Positions 1-12,201 of a stretch of 64,000 nt of DNA are shown here, piece after piece (position 1 is the first letter of the stretch; every line of letters starts with the position of its first letter). Below the pieces are notes generated by a model. The model made no database searches. It was given only the letters and a program-made list of their open reading frames with translations, and was not told the origin of the DNA. The stretch covers positions 2,046,001 to 2,110,000 of the forward strand of contig CADCXD010000010.1 of the NCBI GenBank assembly GCA_902806575.1, given 5' to 3'. A program made the translations under genes and the position numbers. Source of the DNA: Jackrogersella multiformis. Lineage: Eukaryota > Ascomycota > Sordariomycetes > Xylariales > Hypoxylaceae.

Positions 1-1118
1 AAACTCCGACTATCCCTGAGCCTACGACATTGATTCATTCCAGACACAATGAAATCGACCGAGTTGATTGGCCTTGTGATAATGGCGAATGTACACCCCG
101 TAGCTGTCAGGGAGATATTGTTGATCAAACAAATGACCAGGACACGCGTTCGGAAAGCCTCCTCTTTGGTTCAAAGGATTCTGACATTACCTGTTATGAA
201 ACTGCCTCTTTTGAACCTCGTCACTCCGACTTCGATACGGATAACAACAATGCAAATATGGTCGAGCCGCAACTACCTGCGCCTAGACTCTCTACGGAGG
301 CTAATGCAACAGGTAATGACTATTATTTTCCTAGTACGTATTTCGAGCCTATTTTATTGAATGCCCCTGACCCTGATTTGGACCCAACACCCCCTATATC
401 CCTTCCACACTACATAACCTTTGACTCCCAAACTTCGAATCTGTCTCACCAATAATCAGATACTCAGTTACTGTCATATATGGACGAACCGTCTTCTTCG
501 CCAGCCTCTTCTCCAATCCTTCTGTGGCACGAAGGAGAGAAATGTCAACATATTACCAAGAAGAGAAATCTCGGTAAAACAGGCCAAGATGATGGATATA
601 TTGATAGGGATATCATGGCCTGTGAGCGATGCATATCGGCGACAGAACTCAGCGGACATAAGCCTCTTGCATGTCTTTTCTACAAGCGCAATCCAAGACT
701 GCATGATAGCTGCTATCACAAGGATTTCAAAACCATCAGCGCTCTGAGGCAGCACTTAGACAAAGATCATAAATTAGGACCTCATCACTGCGAAGCTTGC
801 TGCGTGTCTTTCAACAGCGAGGGCTCGTTGAAGGCACACAAAGGGTTGTGTCAACCGACTGGTGGCATTCCCGTTAACGACCTGCCCCCGATTTCCAAGG
901 CTCGAGATAACCCTAATAAGAAATGGTATCGGACTTGGGCTCAGCTTTTTGGACCAAGGGCTCCCTTACCAAAGTGTCCCTATCCACACCCTTACCAGGA
1001 CATGAGAGACTATAATCTCATTCTATTCTACCAATATCTTGCTACTAGAGGGGGAATTTTTACTATTGGTGAAATTGAAAGAATCATCTTAGAGTGGATT
1101 AGGTTAAGATCAGCCTAG
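1..1118 (+). CDS. C2H2 zinc-finger protein, 5' end outside window
   Basis: The reading frame is open from base 3, so the start lies upstream. Codons in one frame run to TAG at 1116-1118, broken only by a TAA at 453-455. A good donor (GTACGT, 334) and an in-phase acceptor (TCAG ending 459) would remove that TAA as a 126-nt intron and keep the frame, so I model exons 1-333 and 460-1118. The N-terminal part is acidic, Asn/Asp/Ser-rich and probably disordered. The C-terminal part holds two zinc-finger-like units, around CYHKDFKTISALRQHLDKDH and HHCEACCVSFNSEGSLKAH. A W/LFGP-rich tail with CPYPH follows, as in a fungal-specific C2H2 family whose members are often proposed regulators. Target genes are unknown. 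The alternative is a nonsense-mutated copy. The 3' flank is repeated behind the next gene. Confidence 0.6.
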
Positions 1119-2172
1119 AAGTTAGGTGATTATTAAAAGTGATGCTATTTGTACCTAGGTAGATTACTTTTTTTTCCTTACCTAGGTATTTGTAGATTGG
1201 GGTTTTAAACAGCTGCAAACAACTGCCGACCACCTGCGCACCTACTTTCTTTGGAGCTTGTTTAATTACTTCTTTACTTCCTTACCTGCTTTGAAATTAA
1301 TCTTTTGATATTATAAAGTATCTCCATTGCTTTGGATGTATCCGTAGCTTTGTATATAGCTTTGTAGGTTTAGCGATAATATAATCTTTTGTTGTAAGAT
1401 ATTTTATTGTCACCTCGTAGCCTTCCGGGACCCCCGGGGTGGCTCCTGCAGGTTATTATGTGCAGTGGTTATTTTGAAGTAATAAGGCAAGAATAGTAGG
1501 AGTAGTGCTATTGTTGTTGTAAAAATATGAAAGGTTGAAGAGCGGTGTTTAAAAGATTGGCGTTGAGAAATAGCTGCAACAAAAATAAGTATGTAAGTAA
1601 ATAGCATCACTCATTACTACCTAGGTACCTAGGGTAATCGATAAAAACTTCATAACTAAGCCACCATCCCCATTGCCGTGGCGAGTGAACTAAGGCTAGA
1701 ATACATCAGACCCCCAAAGGACTGACACCGACTGCCACTAGAGCCGATGAATTGGGTGCTCTTCGTAGTACCCCCAGAACCTACTATTGCGCCGGACGCG
1801 AGCTCACCCGGAGGAGCCCACGAGAACGGTTAAAATATCATCATATGTGCCAATAGGTTAGATTTGCAGGATATCTTTAGAAAATGTATAGGTATAGATA
1901 CGTAGTTAGACTTAGACATAGCTCTGCACGCCGCATACCCCTAGGGAGGTCTGCAAGGGACGGTAGTTCCCCCTGGCCCCGGCGTTAAATATACCATACC
2001 ATACCATACCATCCCTATTACCAGCCACAGCCACAGCCACGCCACAGCCAGAGATAATCCATTGATTTTGGTATTAATGGCCCAGTCGCTCTTTGTACTG
2101 CTCCTAGCATCTTGAAAATCTAAAACCACATTCTTATAAACCGGTTCATCACTTACCTGAGATGCCTTCGCT
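1119..2172. other. Intergenic region, no gene seen
   Basis: No coding stretch can be supported. The segment holds one copy of a repeated 3' flank (about 1139-1245), TACCTAGGTA-type motifs at about 1154-1190 and 1618-1632, and short runs of CATAC (1991-2010) and CCACAG (2023-2047). Confidence 0.6.
1139..1245 (+). repeat. Repeated 3' flank, copy 1
   Basis: It begins GATGCT, runs through a T-tract, then TGTAGATTGGGGTTTT, a CAGCTG core, CAACTGCC and CACCTG-GCGC. The same order of blocks is found at about 3046-3140 behind the kinase-like gene, in the same orientation. The two copies differ by point changes and small indels. Confidence 0.7.
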
Positions 2173-2970
2173 ATGGCACCACAGATTACCAGTTGGGAGA
2201 ATTTGCTTTGGGTATCTGAAGAAGTCGACGAGGATATCGGAGACTTCCAATATACCATGTTTGCAACGGTGAAAGACGACGAGATATACTACGGCCAGTT
2301 GAGCAAGCCGAAGGCGAAAATCTCGTTTCAGGAGGCTACTGACTCCCTTGCTCAAATTCCCGACGAGGAAATCTTTCCACGGTGGCCCCTAAGCTTCACT
2401 CTCACGAAAGCTCCTCAGGAGCTCCCCCCCGATGTTTTCATTAAGCGGCCTAGGGTAGCGCTATACGATGTCTTGCTAAAGCACAGAGCTGTGCATATCC
2501 TCCCTAAAGGGTTGGTCGAAGAGGCAGAAGCAATGGAGGTACTTAGGAACCAACCTCACCCGAACATTGTTGGGTACCATGGCTGCCATGTGCGGCGGGG
2601 CTATATCACTGGACTTGTGCTCGATCAACACCTCTATGACTTGGACAGTTACTTAAAGATTGGCTACACTATTGAGGATACAGAGCTCTTTATGAAGGCA
2701 CTGGACTCGGCAATTCATCATTTGCACTCACTTGGCTGGGCCCATAACGACCTGAACCCCACAAACGTCCTTGTCGCAAAGGACAGAAGACCGATTCTGA
2801 TTGATTTCGGCTCGGCTCGTAGAATTGGAGAGAGATTATCGACCAGCCGTGGCACGAAAGGGTGGATCGATTGCGAGATGAAAGACTATACGACATCCGA
2901 GACGCGACACGATACGTCGGCTCTAATCAAGTTTCGTTCATGGCTCAATAACCCAACATTTGAAGTCTAG
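2173..2970 (+). CDS. Protein kinase-like protein, degenerate catalytic loop
   Basis: This is a single exon of 265 aa. The N-terminal ~90 residues match no domain I know. From about residue 95 it resembles a small protein kinase fold. FIKRPR may be the beta-3 strand lysine, QPHPNIVGYHGC resembles the alpha-C/beta-4 segment, HNDLNPTNVLV at about 195 replaces HRDLKxxN, and LIDFGSARR supplies the DFG motif. The protein stops soon after the activation segment (GTKGWIDCEM), so most of the C-lobe is absent. Many filamentous fungi carry families of such short kinase-like proteins of unknown role. HxDLN retains the Asp and Asn, so activity is possible, but the short C-lobe argues for a pseudokinase or a fragment. 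Its 3' flank is shared with the upstream zinc-finger gene. Confidence 0.75.
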   Translation: MAPQITSWENLLWVSEEVDEDIGDFQYTMFATVKDDEIYYGQLSKPKAKISFQEATDSLAQIPDEEIFPRWPLSFTLTKAPQELPPDVFIKRPRVALYDVLLKHRAVHILPKGLVEEAEAMEVLRNQPHPNIVGYHGCHVRRGYITGLVLDQHLYDLDSYLKIGYTIEDTELFMKALDSAIHHLHSLGWAHNDLNPTNVLVAKDRRPILIDFGSARRIGERLSTSRGTKGWIDCEMKDYTTSETRHDTSALIKFRSWLNNPTFEV

Positions 2971-3045
2971 CAGCTAGTAGCTCTATCTAGATGGATAGTG
3001 ATGGTTAAACTAAGGCAAGGAAAAATCATGGCTACATGATAATGA

Positions 3046-3140
3046 GCGATGCTCCGTGTAGATTAGTTTTTTTAAGTGCTTTGTAGATTGGGGTTTTGGG
3101 GCAGCTGTCAACAACTGCCTGTCACCTGTGCGCTGCTATT
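3046..3140 (+). repeat. Repeated 3' flank, copy 2
   Basis: This is the partner of the copy at 1139-1245. It has the same GATGCT start, T-tract, TGTAGATTGGGGTTTT, CAGCTG and CAACTGCC blocks, and begins 75 bp after the kinase-like stop codon. Confidence 0.7.
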
Positions 3141-3843
3141 TTCATCACACCTATTTTTACATTATCTACCTTTCATGTAAGCTACCTACTGTTACAAGAC
3201 GCATTTTAGGAGGAGTTCTGGGCTGCCTCTGGGATCCAGAGAGAGGAGCATCGAGAAAGAATAAAGGGTCTGGCCGAAAACGCAGGCAGGCTTGGCGCAA
3301 TCCTCCGATTAGCATTCCGGACGGCGTAACGCCGATGGGTCACCTTCCGAAGAGGTTCTGCTGTTTGAAGGCAGGATGAAACAGTTGAGGGCATGGTTGG
3401 GGAACAAGCGGCAATCTTAACCTAGCTTTACACCGTCACTGCAATTAGCCGTCTAAGAGAGATATATTATTCAACATAGTGTTGATCGGATGGTGCAAAA
3501 GGCACAGGGTAGTATCAAATGGTAATACTCTCGGGGTTTGTATAGACTAATTAGTGACTCATCTGTGAATCTCATGTGGCTTCTGACTCTAGCTGGTGTC
3601 CATGTAGCTTGTTGGTAAGCTGGAGTTCTAGTATTCGCGCTTGGCTATCTATTCTCGTGCGGCGAGTCCATCAGTTCCCCTGTTATTGCAAGCTGCAGAG
3701 GCCAAAACCAACAAGATACGGGGGTGTAACCAATGAGACAAACTCAACCGAACCAACAGGGCCGGATGGTAGCAAGGCAGGCACAATTTCCGGTAATTCT
3801 TTGCCTTTAGGGTGGGGAGGACTGGTGTGGATTCTTGATCTTG
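3141..3843. other. Intergenic region before the retrotransposon
   Basis: Short ORFs here have no recognisable family. The segment ends with TCTTG (3839-3843), the target-site duplication of the LTR element that follows. Confidence 0.6.
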
Positions 3844-4156
3844 TGTGACAAGGGCAATAGGGCTTGGAACTGTAGTTTAAATTTGAGTAATAATTCTTTA
3901 TAATCTTAAGGTCCTTGCCTTTTATCTTTTTTTGCAAAGTAAAACGTAATAACTTATATATATATAATTTAAATATTTTTTTTAGCGTTATTAATGCTTT
4001 TTTAATTTTATTAATTTAGTTTTATATATATTAATTAAATCTTTTAATTAATTTTATTTAATAACTTTATTTTATAAGTTTTAATATATTTTATATTTAT
4101 TAATTTATATATATATATTAATTATATTTTATTTCGTAAAGTTTATTTATATAATA
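3844..4156 (+). repeat. 5' LTR of the first retrotransposon
   Basis: It starts TGTGACAAGGGCAATAGGG, and this first part has largely escaped mutation. The rest is AT-converted. The end is placed by aligning GTTTATTTATATAATA with GCCTATCCGTATGACA of the other LTRs. Confidence 0.85.
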
Positions 4157-7100
4157 TTAATTCTTTTTTTTAATATTTAATATTTAATTTTAAATATTTT
4201 AAATAATTATAAAATTATAAAATTTATTAATATATTATTTATAAAATAATTTAATTATTATTTTTATTTCGTTATTAAATATATATTTATAAGGTTTTTA
4301 AGTTTAATATTTTTTAACCGGTTAATTTTTATATTTTATAAAATATTTTACTTTATTTTAATTTTTAATAAAATTTATAATTTATTTTATTTAATAATTT
4401 TTAAATTTTATTAAAATTATTTTATATAAAATTTAATTAAGGTTAAGGAGTTTTTAATTATTAATATAATAAAGTTTAATAAATAAAATATAAAATAAGT
4501 TATATATTTTTTAACCTTTAAATAAAATAAATTTTATTATTATAAAAAAAATTATTTATTAAATTTTAAAAAGTTTTAAAAAGTTTTTATTTAATTTTTT
4601 AATAAGGCGTTTAATTTTAATATTTTTTATAATAAATATTATAAATTATTTTTTTAAAAAAGTTAATATATTTTTTCGTTATTTATTAATTAATTTTTTT
4701 ATTTATTAATAGTTTTATTTTAAATATTTTTATATTATTTAATATATATATAATTTATTTTTTAAATTATATAAAATATTTATAAAAAATATAAATAATA
4801 TTAATAATAAAATAATATTATTATAAATAAATTTAATTATTATAAAAAAGTTTTTTTAATTATTTATTTCGTAATTAATAAAAGTTTTAAAATAAATTTT
4901 TAAGATTTAATTAAGGCGTTTTATTTAACTGTTAATTTATAAATAAAATATAATATTTAAATAAAACTTAATATTTATTAATTTAATTTTTTTATTAAAA
5001 ATAATATTTAATAATATATTATATAATTTTCAATATTATTTAATAAAGATTTTAATTAAATTATTAAATTTTTTCTATTTTAAAAGGGATAAAATAAGTT
5101 ATTTTAAAAAATAGATTTATTATTATTTAAATAAAGTTATAATTATTTAATAAAAGAAGATTTATAATAAAATTTATTATTATTATTAATTAAAGATATT
5201 TATATAAAGCGTAATAAAGGATTTTATTTTATTAATATTTTAAATAACTTTATACGTAATTTTAAACGATATTTTTAATATTTAATTATTAAAAGTTTTA
5301 AATAGTTAATTTTAAAATTTTATTTATTTTTATATATTTAATAATAAAGGTATTATATTTAAAAAAATAACTTTTTTTAAAAGTTTTATAAATATTTAAA
5401 ATTTAATTTTTTAATATAAAAATTTATTTTAAAAAAATAACTTTTTTAAAGGGATTTTTAATATAACGAGGATAATTATTAAAAAGGTAAATAATATTCT
5501 TTAAAAATGTAAAAAATATTTATCTTATAAAACCGACTTTATATGTTAATTTTTAATTTTTAATTTAAAGAAAATATTAACGTTATTATTTTATATTTTT
5601 AATCGATAATTAATAATAAATTAATATAATAATAATTTTTATATTTATTAAATTTAATATTAATTTAAAACTTTAATTATTATAAAATAAGTTAAATTTT
5701 AATTTAATATTTAACATTTTTTAAATATTAATATTATTTTTTAAAAAAGTTTATTATAATTAATAATCTTTTATTATAAATTTTATAATTTATTTTTATT
5801 AATATAAATTTACGAGAATAATAAGTTATTAATTTAAGTTTACTTTATTTATTTATTTTAAAAAAATGGCGTTAATAATATAATTTAATACATTAATTTT
5901 ATTATTTTTAAAAATTTCTTTATAAATTATTAATATAATTAACTTTATTTTAAATTATTAAAATATCATTTATTTCGATAATATATTTTAAAAAGTTTAC
6001 TTTTTATATTTTTTAAAAGTACTTTTATAGATTTATTATTAAAAAATATTTTATAAATTCTTTTAATTTTTCTTTAATAATTTTATTAAATTTCTTTTAT
6101 TATATTCGTATAGATAAAAAAATTATTTAAATATATTAAAAAGTTTAAATCGATAAGGTTTTAAAAGATATTATTTATTATTAATTAAAAGGTTACGAAG
6201 GCATTAATTAATTTAAATAATATTATTAAATATTTAAAAAGATCGTATTTATAACGAAATATTATTTTTTATTTGTTTTTTTCTTTAATTTTTATTAAGT
6301 AAAATCTTAATTTAAGATTATTTTTTATAAATTATTTTATAATTTTAAAATAAATTTATAATTTAAATATTATTAAATTAATATATAATAAGAATTTAAT
6401 TATTATATTTTCTAAAAATATAACGAAATTAAAAGTTATATAAATATATTAAAAAGCTTTATACTTATATATTTAAAGTTAAAAGTTAAGTAATTATAAG
6501 CTTAAAAAGGTTTTAAAAATTAAATTTATTAATAAATATTATAAATATTATATAAAATAAAATTAATTTTTAAAATTAATTATTATTAATTATTTTATTT
6601 AATTATAATCTAAATATATTAAGTTTCTTTTTATTTATAACGTAAAAAAACTTTTAAGAATTTTTTTTTTTAAAAATTAATAATATAATTTTATAATTAA
6701 TAATTCGAAACATGTTATTTTATTTTTTTAATTATAATATATATAAATTTATAAAATTCCTTAAAAATATTTTTTAATATTTTATTTATTTTAATATTAT
6801 TTATTATTATTAAATTAATTAACTTTTTTAAGTTATAAAAGATTAAATTAATATAATATTTTTAATAATAAAAAATAATAAAATTAATATAATAACGTTT
6901 TATAAAAATTTTTTAAATTAAATTAAAAGTTAATATAAATTAAATATATTATTTTTTAATAATTAATAATTTTTACTTTTTTACTTTAAAAAAAACATTA
7001 TTAAGATTAAACTTTTTAAGTTTAATAATATTTATATTCGATATTTTTTTTATTATATATTAATATTATATTAATAATAAATTTATATTTTAAAATTAAT

Positions 7101-9203
7101 TTTAAATAAAGTTTTTTATAACTTTCGTTTTATTTTTAATTAATTTTTTAATTACCATAATTTAATATACTTTACTTTAATTTAATCGTAAAATTTAATA
7201 AAATATAACATTAAAATCATTTAAAAATTAAAATTTTTATAAAGTTATATTTATTTGCACCTTTTTTTATAATAAAAATATAAATTAAATATTATTATTT
7301 TAAAATCGTTTTATAAAGGAAATTTTATTTAAGTTTAATAATAAATCTTTATTATTAACGTTTTCTTTAATAAAATAAAAAAAGGTTTAATAATTATTAC
7401 GTTTATAACGTTAATAAAATTTCTTATCCTTTTTTTATTAATTTATATTTATTTATTTAATTTTTTTTAAAATACCTTTATTATTAAATTAAATTTTAAT
7501 TTACTTTCGTTTTTAAATTTATTATTATTTTTTAAAGATTAATTTTAACACGGATTAAAATAATTCTCCTTTTTATAATTAACTTAACTTAATTTTAAAA
7601 GCTTTTAAATTAAAATAAACCTTTTTTTTCTTAAAATGGTAAAATTAATTAATATATTTTTATATATTTAACTTATTTCTTAAATAACGGTAAGGAATTT
7701 TTTATTTAAAATAAATTAATTTAATAATTTCGTTAAAAAAGGTTTTAACGATATAATTTTAAAACGTTGTTTTAAATTATTAAATTATTTATTAAAATTT
7801 AATAAAATCTTTTTATTATTTAAATTTATTTATTTTCTTTAAATTATAATATCTTTTTAAAAAATTTATATTTCTTTTTAAAAAGTAATAACGTATATTA
7901 TTTAAATATTAAAGATCTTTAATTATATAATTTAATTTTTATATTATTAATATTATAATTATATTTTTTTAAATAATAACGATTTAATTTAATTAATACG
8001 ATGAAAATTTTTAAGAAAACTTTTTATATACGTTTTTAAATATATTTTAACTTTTATTTATTAAATTTAAAAATTTAAAAGGTTTTTATTATTATAAACA
8101 GTAAATTTATTAACTTATATTAAATTAATAATAATTATAATATAAAAAAGATAAATTAATCGTTATTACTTTAAAGTAAAGGATTTTCATCGTTATTTAA
8201 AGATGTAAAATTATCTTAAAATAATCTTTTAATAAGATCCTTAAATAATTTAAGATTTTAAGATTAATTATTAAAATTAAAATTATTTAATTAATTAAAA
8301 AATACTTTAACGGCTTTTTTAAAAAAGATTTTTCTTTTATTATTTTTAAATATAAAAAAGTTAACTTTTATAAAGTTAAATTATATTTAAGCTTTTTAAT
8401 TATTTTCTTAACTTAAACTTATAAAAAGAATTATAAAGACAAAAGGTTTTTTATTTAAAAAGATTCGATTTAATTAACGTTTTTAATATAACACGTTTTT
8501 TAATACTTTTTAAAATAAAATTAATATTAATTAATTTATTAAAAATTAATTAAATATTAAATTTATTAAAAGTAATTTAAATATAAGTTTTTAAATTATT
8601 AAATTAATAATAAGTTTTTACGTTAATATATATAAAGTTTATATATTTTTTTATAAAAAAATCGTTAATTTATTATTTTTTATTAAAGATTTTTTTTTTT
8701 AATATTTTAATAAAAAATTTAAAAAGCTTATTAATAATAATTAATTTTTTTTAAACTTATTAATAATTATATTTTAAATTTATTATTTAAATTAAATTAT
8801 TATATTATAAATTATTTAAATTATATTATATTAATTTTAAATTTAATTTTTATTAATAATTTAATTATTTATAATAATAACGATAAATATTTAAATAATA
8901 TAATAATTATTATATATTTTTTAATAAAACTTAATAAATTATATAAAAAGATTATTAATATCCGAGGCGTTTTATATAATTATTTTATAATTTTAAAATA
9001 AAGGTAAAGTTTTAAAGTAATATATTTTTTATTTTAAATATTTTAATAAAAAATTACGTATCGAAATATCGTTTAATTTTAATAAGTTTTTATAAATAAT
9101 AATTTTTTTAATTTTATTTTTAATTTTAAAGTTTTATAAAAAAAATATTATTAAAAATTTAAAAATTTATTTATCGTTTAATAAAAAAGGTAATTTAAGG
9201 TTT

Positions 9204-9516
9204 TATAAATTAATAAATAATAAAATTAAAATGTAAATATTTAATTTAAATATTTATAAAATAATAATTTTTTATAATTTTAAAGTTTTTATTTTTTATT
9301 TTTTCTTATAAAATAAAACGTAATAATTTATATATATATAATTTAAATATTTTTTAAATATTATTAACGCCTTTTTAATTTTATTAATTTAATCTTATAT
9401 ATATTAACTAAGTCTTTTAATTAACTTTATTTCATAAGTTTTAATATATCTCGTATTCATTAACTTACATGCATATATTAATCATACTTTGCTTTGTGGA
9501 GCCTATCCGTATGACA
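9204..9516 (+). repeat. 3' LTR of the first retrotransposon
   Basis: The last ~60 bp (CTTTGTGGAGCCTATCCG then TATGACA) are hardly mutated, whereas the first 250 bp are AT-converted. The left border is inferred from LTR length and is less certain than the right. Confidence 0.75.
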
Positions 9517-9831
9517 TCTTGCGTCGAAGAGGCGACCGAGTCGGTAACGGTCTGCGCATCGAAAAGCACCTCTCCTCGCGCCCCCTAGGTTACGAGCCCC
9601 GGTAAATGCGATGTGAACCCTTCTGTGACGCACCGTTACAGACCTCGCCGACTTGATCCTTCGCATTGTGGATAAAAAGAAGGGCCTTAAGATCATTATT
9701 CTCTCGCTTTATCCTAACGTACCTCTTAACGTTGATTCGTTCAATTCAATCCCCTTCTAATCGAAAGGAAAAAACATATTTAAAAAAACAATCCAAGACC
9801 TGTATCAATTAACGGTTCTGGCGATAAGATC

Positions 9832-9921
9832 TGGACGAGCAGGGAGTTGAACCCTGGACTTCTCGCAATTTAGCATTGAATATAATGCGAAGCGAGCACT
9901 CTACCACTGAGTTACACGCCC
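9832..9921 (-). tRNA. tRNA-Ala (anticodon CGC) with an 18-nt intron
   Basis: Read on the minus strand, the 90-nt gene folds into a cloverleaf: acceptor GGGCGTG with CTCGTCC plus discriminator A, D stem ACTC/GAGT, anticodon stem CTCGC/GCGAG, T stem CAGGG/CCCTG with loop TTCAACT. The anticodon loop reads TTCGCA, giving anticodon CGC for the alanine codon GCG. An 18-nt intron (9868-9885) follows the base 3' of the anticodon, the normal place for a nuclear tRNA intron. The G3:U70 wobble pair, the identity mark of tRNA-Ala, is present. One acceptor pair (U6:U67) is mismatched. A T7 run (A7 on the plus strand at 9782-9788) lies about 45 nt downstream as a possible Pol III stop. Confidence 0.9.
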
Positions 9922-12201
9922 AATGAAAATGGGAACCGACGAGAAAACGATCTCCACAATTGATTCGACCACTGTACAATTTTATGTCATTCTATACCTG
10001 GACGATTATATTTACTTCACACTTAGATCTTTATGTTTATTCATATTAAGCTTAAATTTTAGTTCTATAAGGACGGCAAGGGTTAAATTTAGGAATATTT
10101 GTACGATAAAGCTGCCATGCTTTGGGTACCTATGTATAACGAAATCTAATTACTCGATAATTATGCACGAGAATTAACGGCGATACTGGGGCTTGGCTTG
10201 AAATCCTACTTGGAACTTCTGGTTGTTACAATCAACCTCGGAGTCACTTATTTCTGTGGTAATTTAGTTACAAGAACAAGCACGACTGATTCTTGCAGAA
10301 GGTTATTTACAATCGATAATCATTTGTTCCTTACGTAGCACCTTAAACCCAAGTTGACCAAGGGTTAGGGTTAGGGTTGAGGGTTAGATGTAGGTTTTAA
10401 TTGCCAGCTAACGCGCAAAGCTCGGGTAAGTAGGTAGTCTTAAATGAAGCATGTAGGATACATAAAGAAATTTACAACAATATTTATGACATATACATCT
10501 GGATATTGTGCAGTGGTGCGTGATTTGATTCTCATGAATACGACGTGAAAGTTCTCATTTAATAATGTGCTCCTTTAGTCCAACTACACAAGTAGTCCCT
10601 GGCTTTCTGGATATCAGAGAAACTTCTAGGCATCGGAATACCTGGTCCTCGTTCACCCCCGTACTTTAAATGATCAAACACGGCTCCGTCATCGCGAGAA
10701 TCTCCGAGCTGGACATATCGTGCGAGAATCTAAGATCTTATAAATGAGAAATATATTTAGGATTGATGGAGAGCTGTGTATGACACCTACCGGGCTCAAC
10801 TCGAAACTATGAAAGAGGAAGGAATATAGGAAATAGAGCATTGTGTAAGAAGAGATAAGCGGTGGTCATCCAAAGAGGAGCAGCAGTAACGATGAAGGGG
10901 CCATAGGTAACCTTAGATGACTGGGACTCCAATGGAAGCGTAGGAGCAAGTTAGGGTGATAATGGTGAAATCAAGGAAGATAACAAGTATGGCTATGTAA
11001 AATAGGATATAGAATATTAAGTGGACGAAGACAAAGGAACGGGTATTGGTAGCCTTTCTAAACTGGAGGGATCATCATCGCTATTTGCTGCACCTGGTCC
11101 GGCTGTATCTTCTTCTTTCGCCCCTTTACCAACAGTCCCAGGGTTCTCCAAAGATACCAAGCGTGGACTCAAAAGGTGCAGGTCAATCGTGGTTGGGCAT
11201 AGTTTTGCCAAGAGACTTCCGAGAAACGCCTAGTCATTGAGAACGAAAATGATGTAAAGCTATCCATGAGAAGCTAATTGTAACCAATTACAATTCTCAG
11301 TACCTAGATATAGACCTAGTCATATTGAACGGTACCTCCGGTGTAGGACTAGTTTAAATTCTCCACAGGGTGGCGGCTAACCCCTAATACCGACAGAAAA
11401 GGAAGACGCGCTAGAAAGCGCTTCGAATCCTGGGACTAGTTTTCCATTTGATAAAACGGTACTGTACTTTGATTTTAAACCGGCCCCTAGGATGCTTGAT
11501 AATGTAGGTGTAGGTACGAGAGGAGGCGACAGCGGAAGCGAGTGAACTTCCGAATTCTAATTGTATAATATTTCTTCTTTATTCACGACGGATCGTACGA
11601 TATTTGAACCCCGTGGCTGGACTTTTGGCAACGTCATGGCAACGAGGTCTCTAGTGTATGGTTAAATGCCGGATAGTGAGACTACGTAAAAGCGTAAGGG
11701 TTAGATTGTACGATCTTCGCGATGTTTCAGCAAAGGGAATGGAATAATTGAAGCAATTACTTATCCCTTGTTTCTTTGAATTAATCAATGTAAGCCGAAT
11801 ATTAGGCTGTTCATGTTCACGTAGAGGGATACTATCGCTTGCGTTTCAAATGGAGCAGCTGGCGGGCATGGAGAGTATCCTTCGAGTTGATTCCCTTTCG
11901 CTGTGCTATAAGCGTAATATGATATGGTTCCATCGTAGAGGCACTTGATTTTGTATGGAAGTTATATTGCAAGCTTAGGTGCCCACACTTCCTGGAGTGG
12001 TACCTCGAATCCTTTAACCTACCTACCTAGGTAGGTAAGCATTCCGCGAAATATGATTTTCTACCATTCTCGCATAAGACTATCTCATATGGATTTTATT
12101 GATAAGGCTAATCAATCTCTCTTATCGAGAAGGAAAGTATCGCGTTTACGCCGAGGCCCGGGATCGATGCCCTCGCTGAGCATAGGTGGTATCTCAGGTC
12201 T
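9922..12201. other. 2.3 kb without a supported gene
   Basis: Only short ORFs without known families occur. Overlapping frames at 11017-11240 on both strands look like chance. A short TTAGGG array lies at 10362-10380. Confidence 0.55.
10362..10388 (+). repeat. Interstitial telomere-like TTAGGG repeats
   Basis: Consecutive GGGTTAGGGTTAGGG is followed by a degenerate unit, TTGAGGG, and another TTAG. TTAGGG is the usual telomere unit of filamentous ascomycetes. This is too short to be a chromosome end. Confidence 0.7.

Larger units (their letters stand above)
3844..9516 (+). mobile_element. LTR retrotransposon, complete, RIP-degraded
   Basis: The 5673-bp element is bounded by TGTGACA at the left and TATGACA at the right, and flanked by the perfect 5-bp duplication TCTTG (3839-3843 and 9517-9521). 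Direct LTRs of about 313 bp lie at 3844-4156 and 9204-9516. The interior is almost pure A/T. Comparison with the unmutated fragment at 12202-12431 shows C-to-T and G-to-A changes throughout, the mark of repeat-induced point mutation. No gag-pol frame survives, so Copia or Gypsy membership cannot be read directly. The orientation given is that of the LTRs; coding direction is inferred only from the LTR layout. A homologous, shorter inverted copy lies at 13921-17447. Confidence 0.9.

Noticed and set aside
9478..9696. 72-codon ORF overlapping the right LTR end
   Set aside because: It runs antisense into the LTR and the target duplication, so it spans a junction made by the insertion; the composition is Arg-rich with no family.
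11017..11240. Three overlapping ORFs of 64-70 codons on both strands
   Set aside because: No family, no leader or codon signal, and all three frames are open by chance.
12130..12190. T-arm-like CCCGGGATCGATGCCC before the LTR fragment
   Set aside because: No matching D arm, anticodon arm or acceptor could be folded around it.
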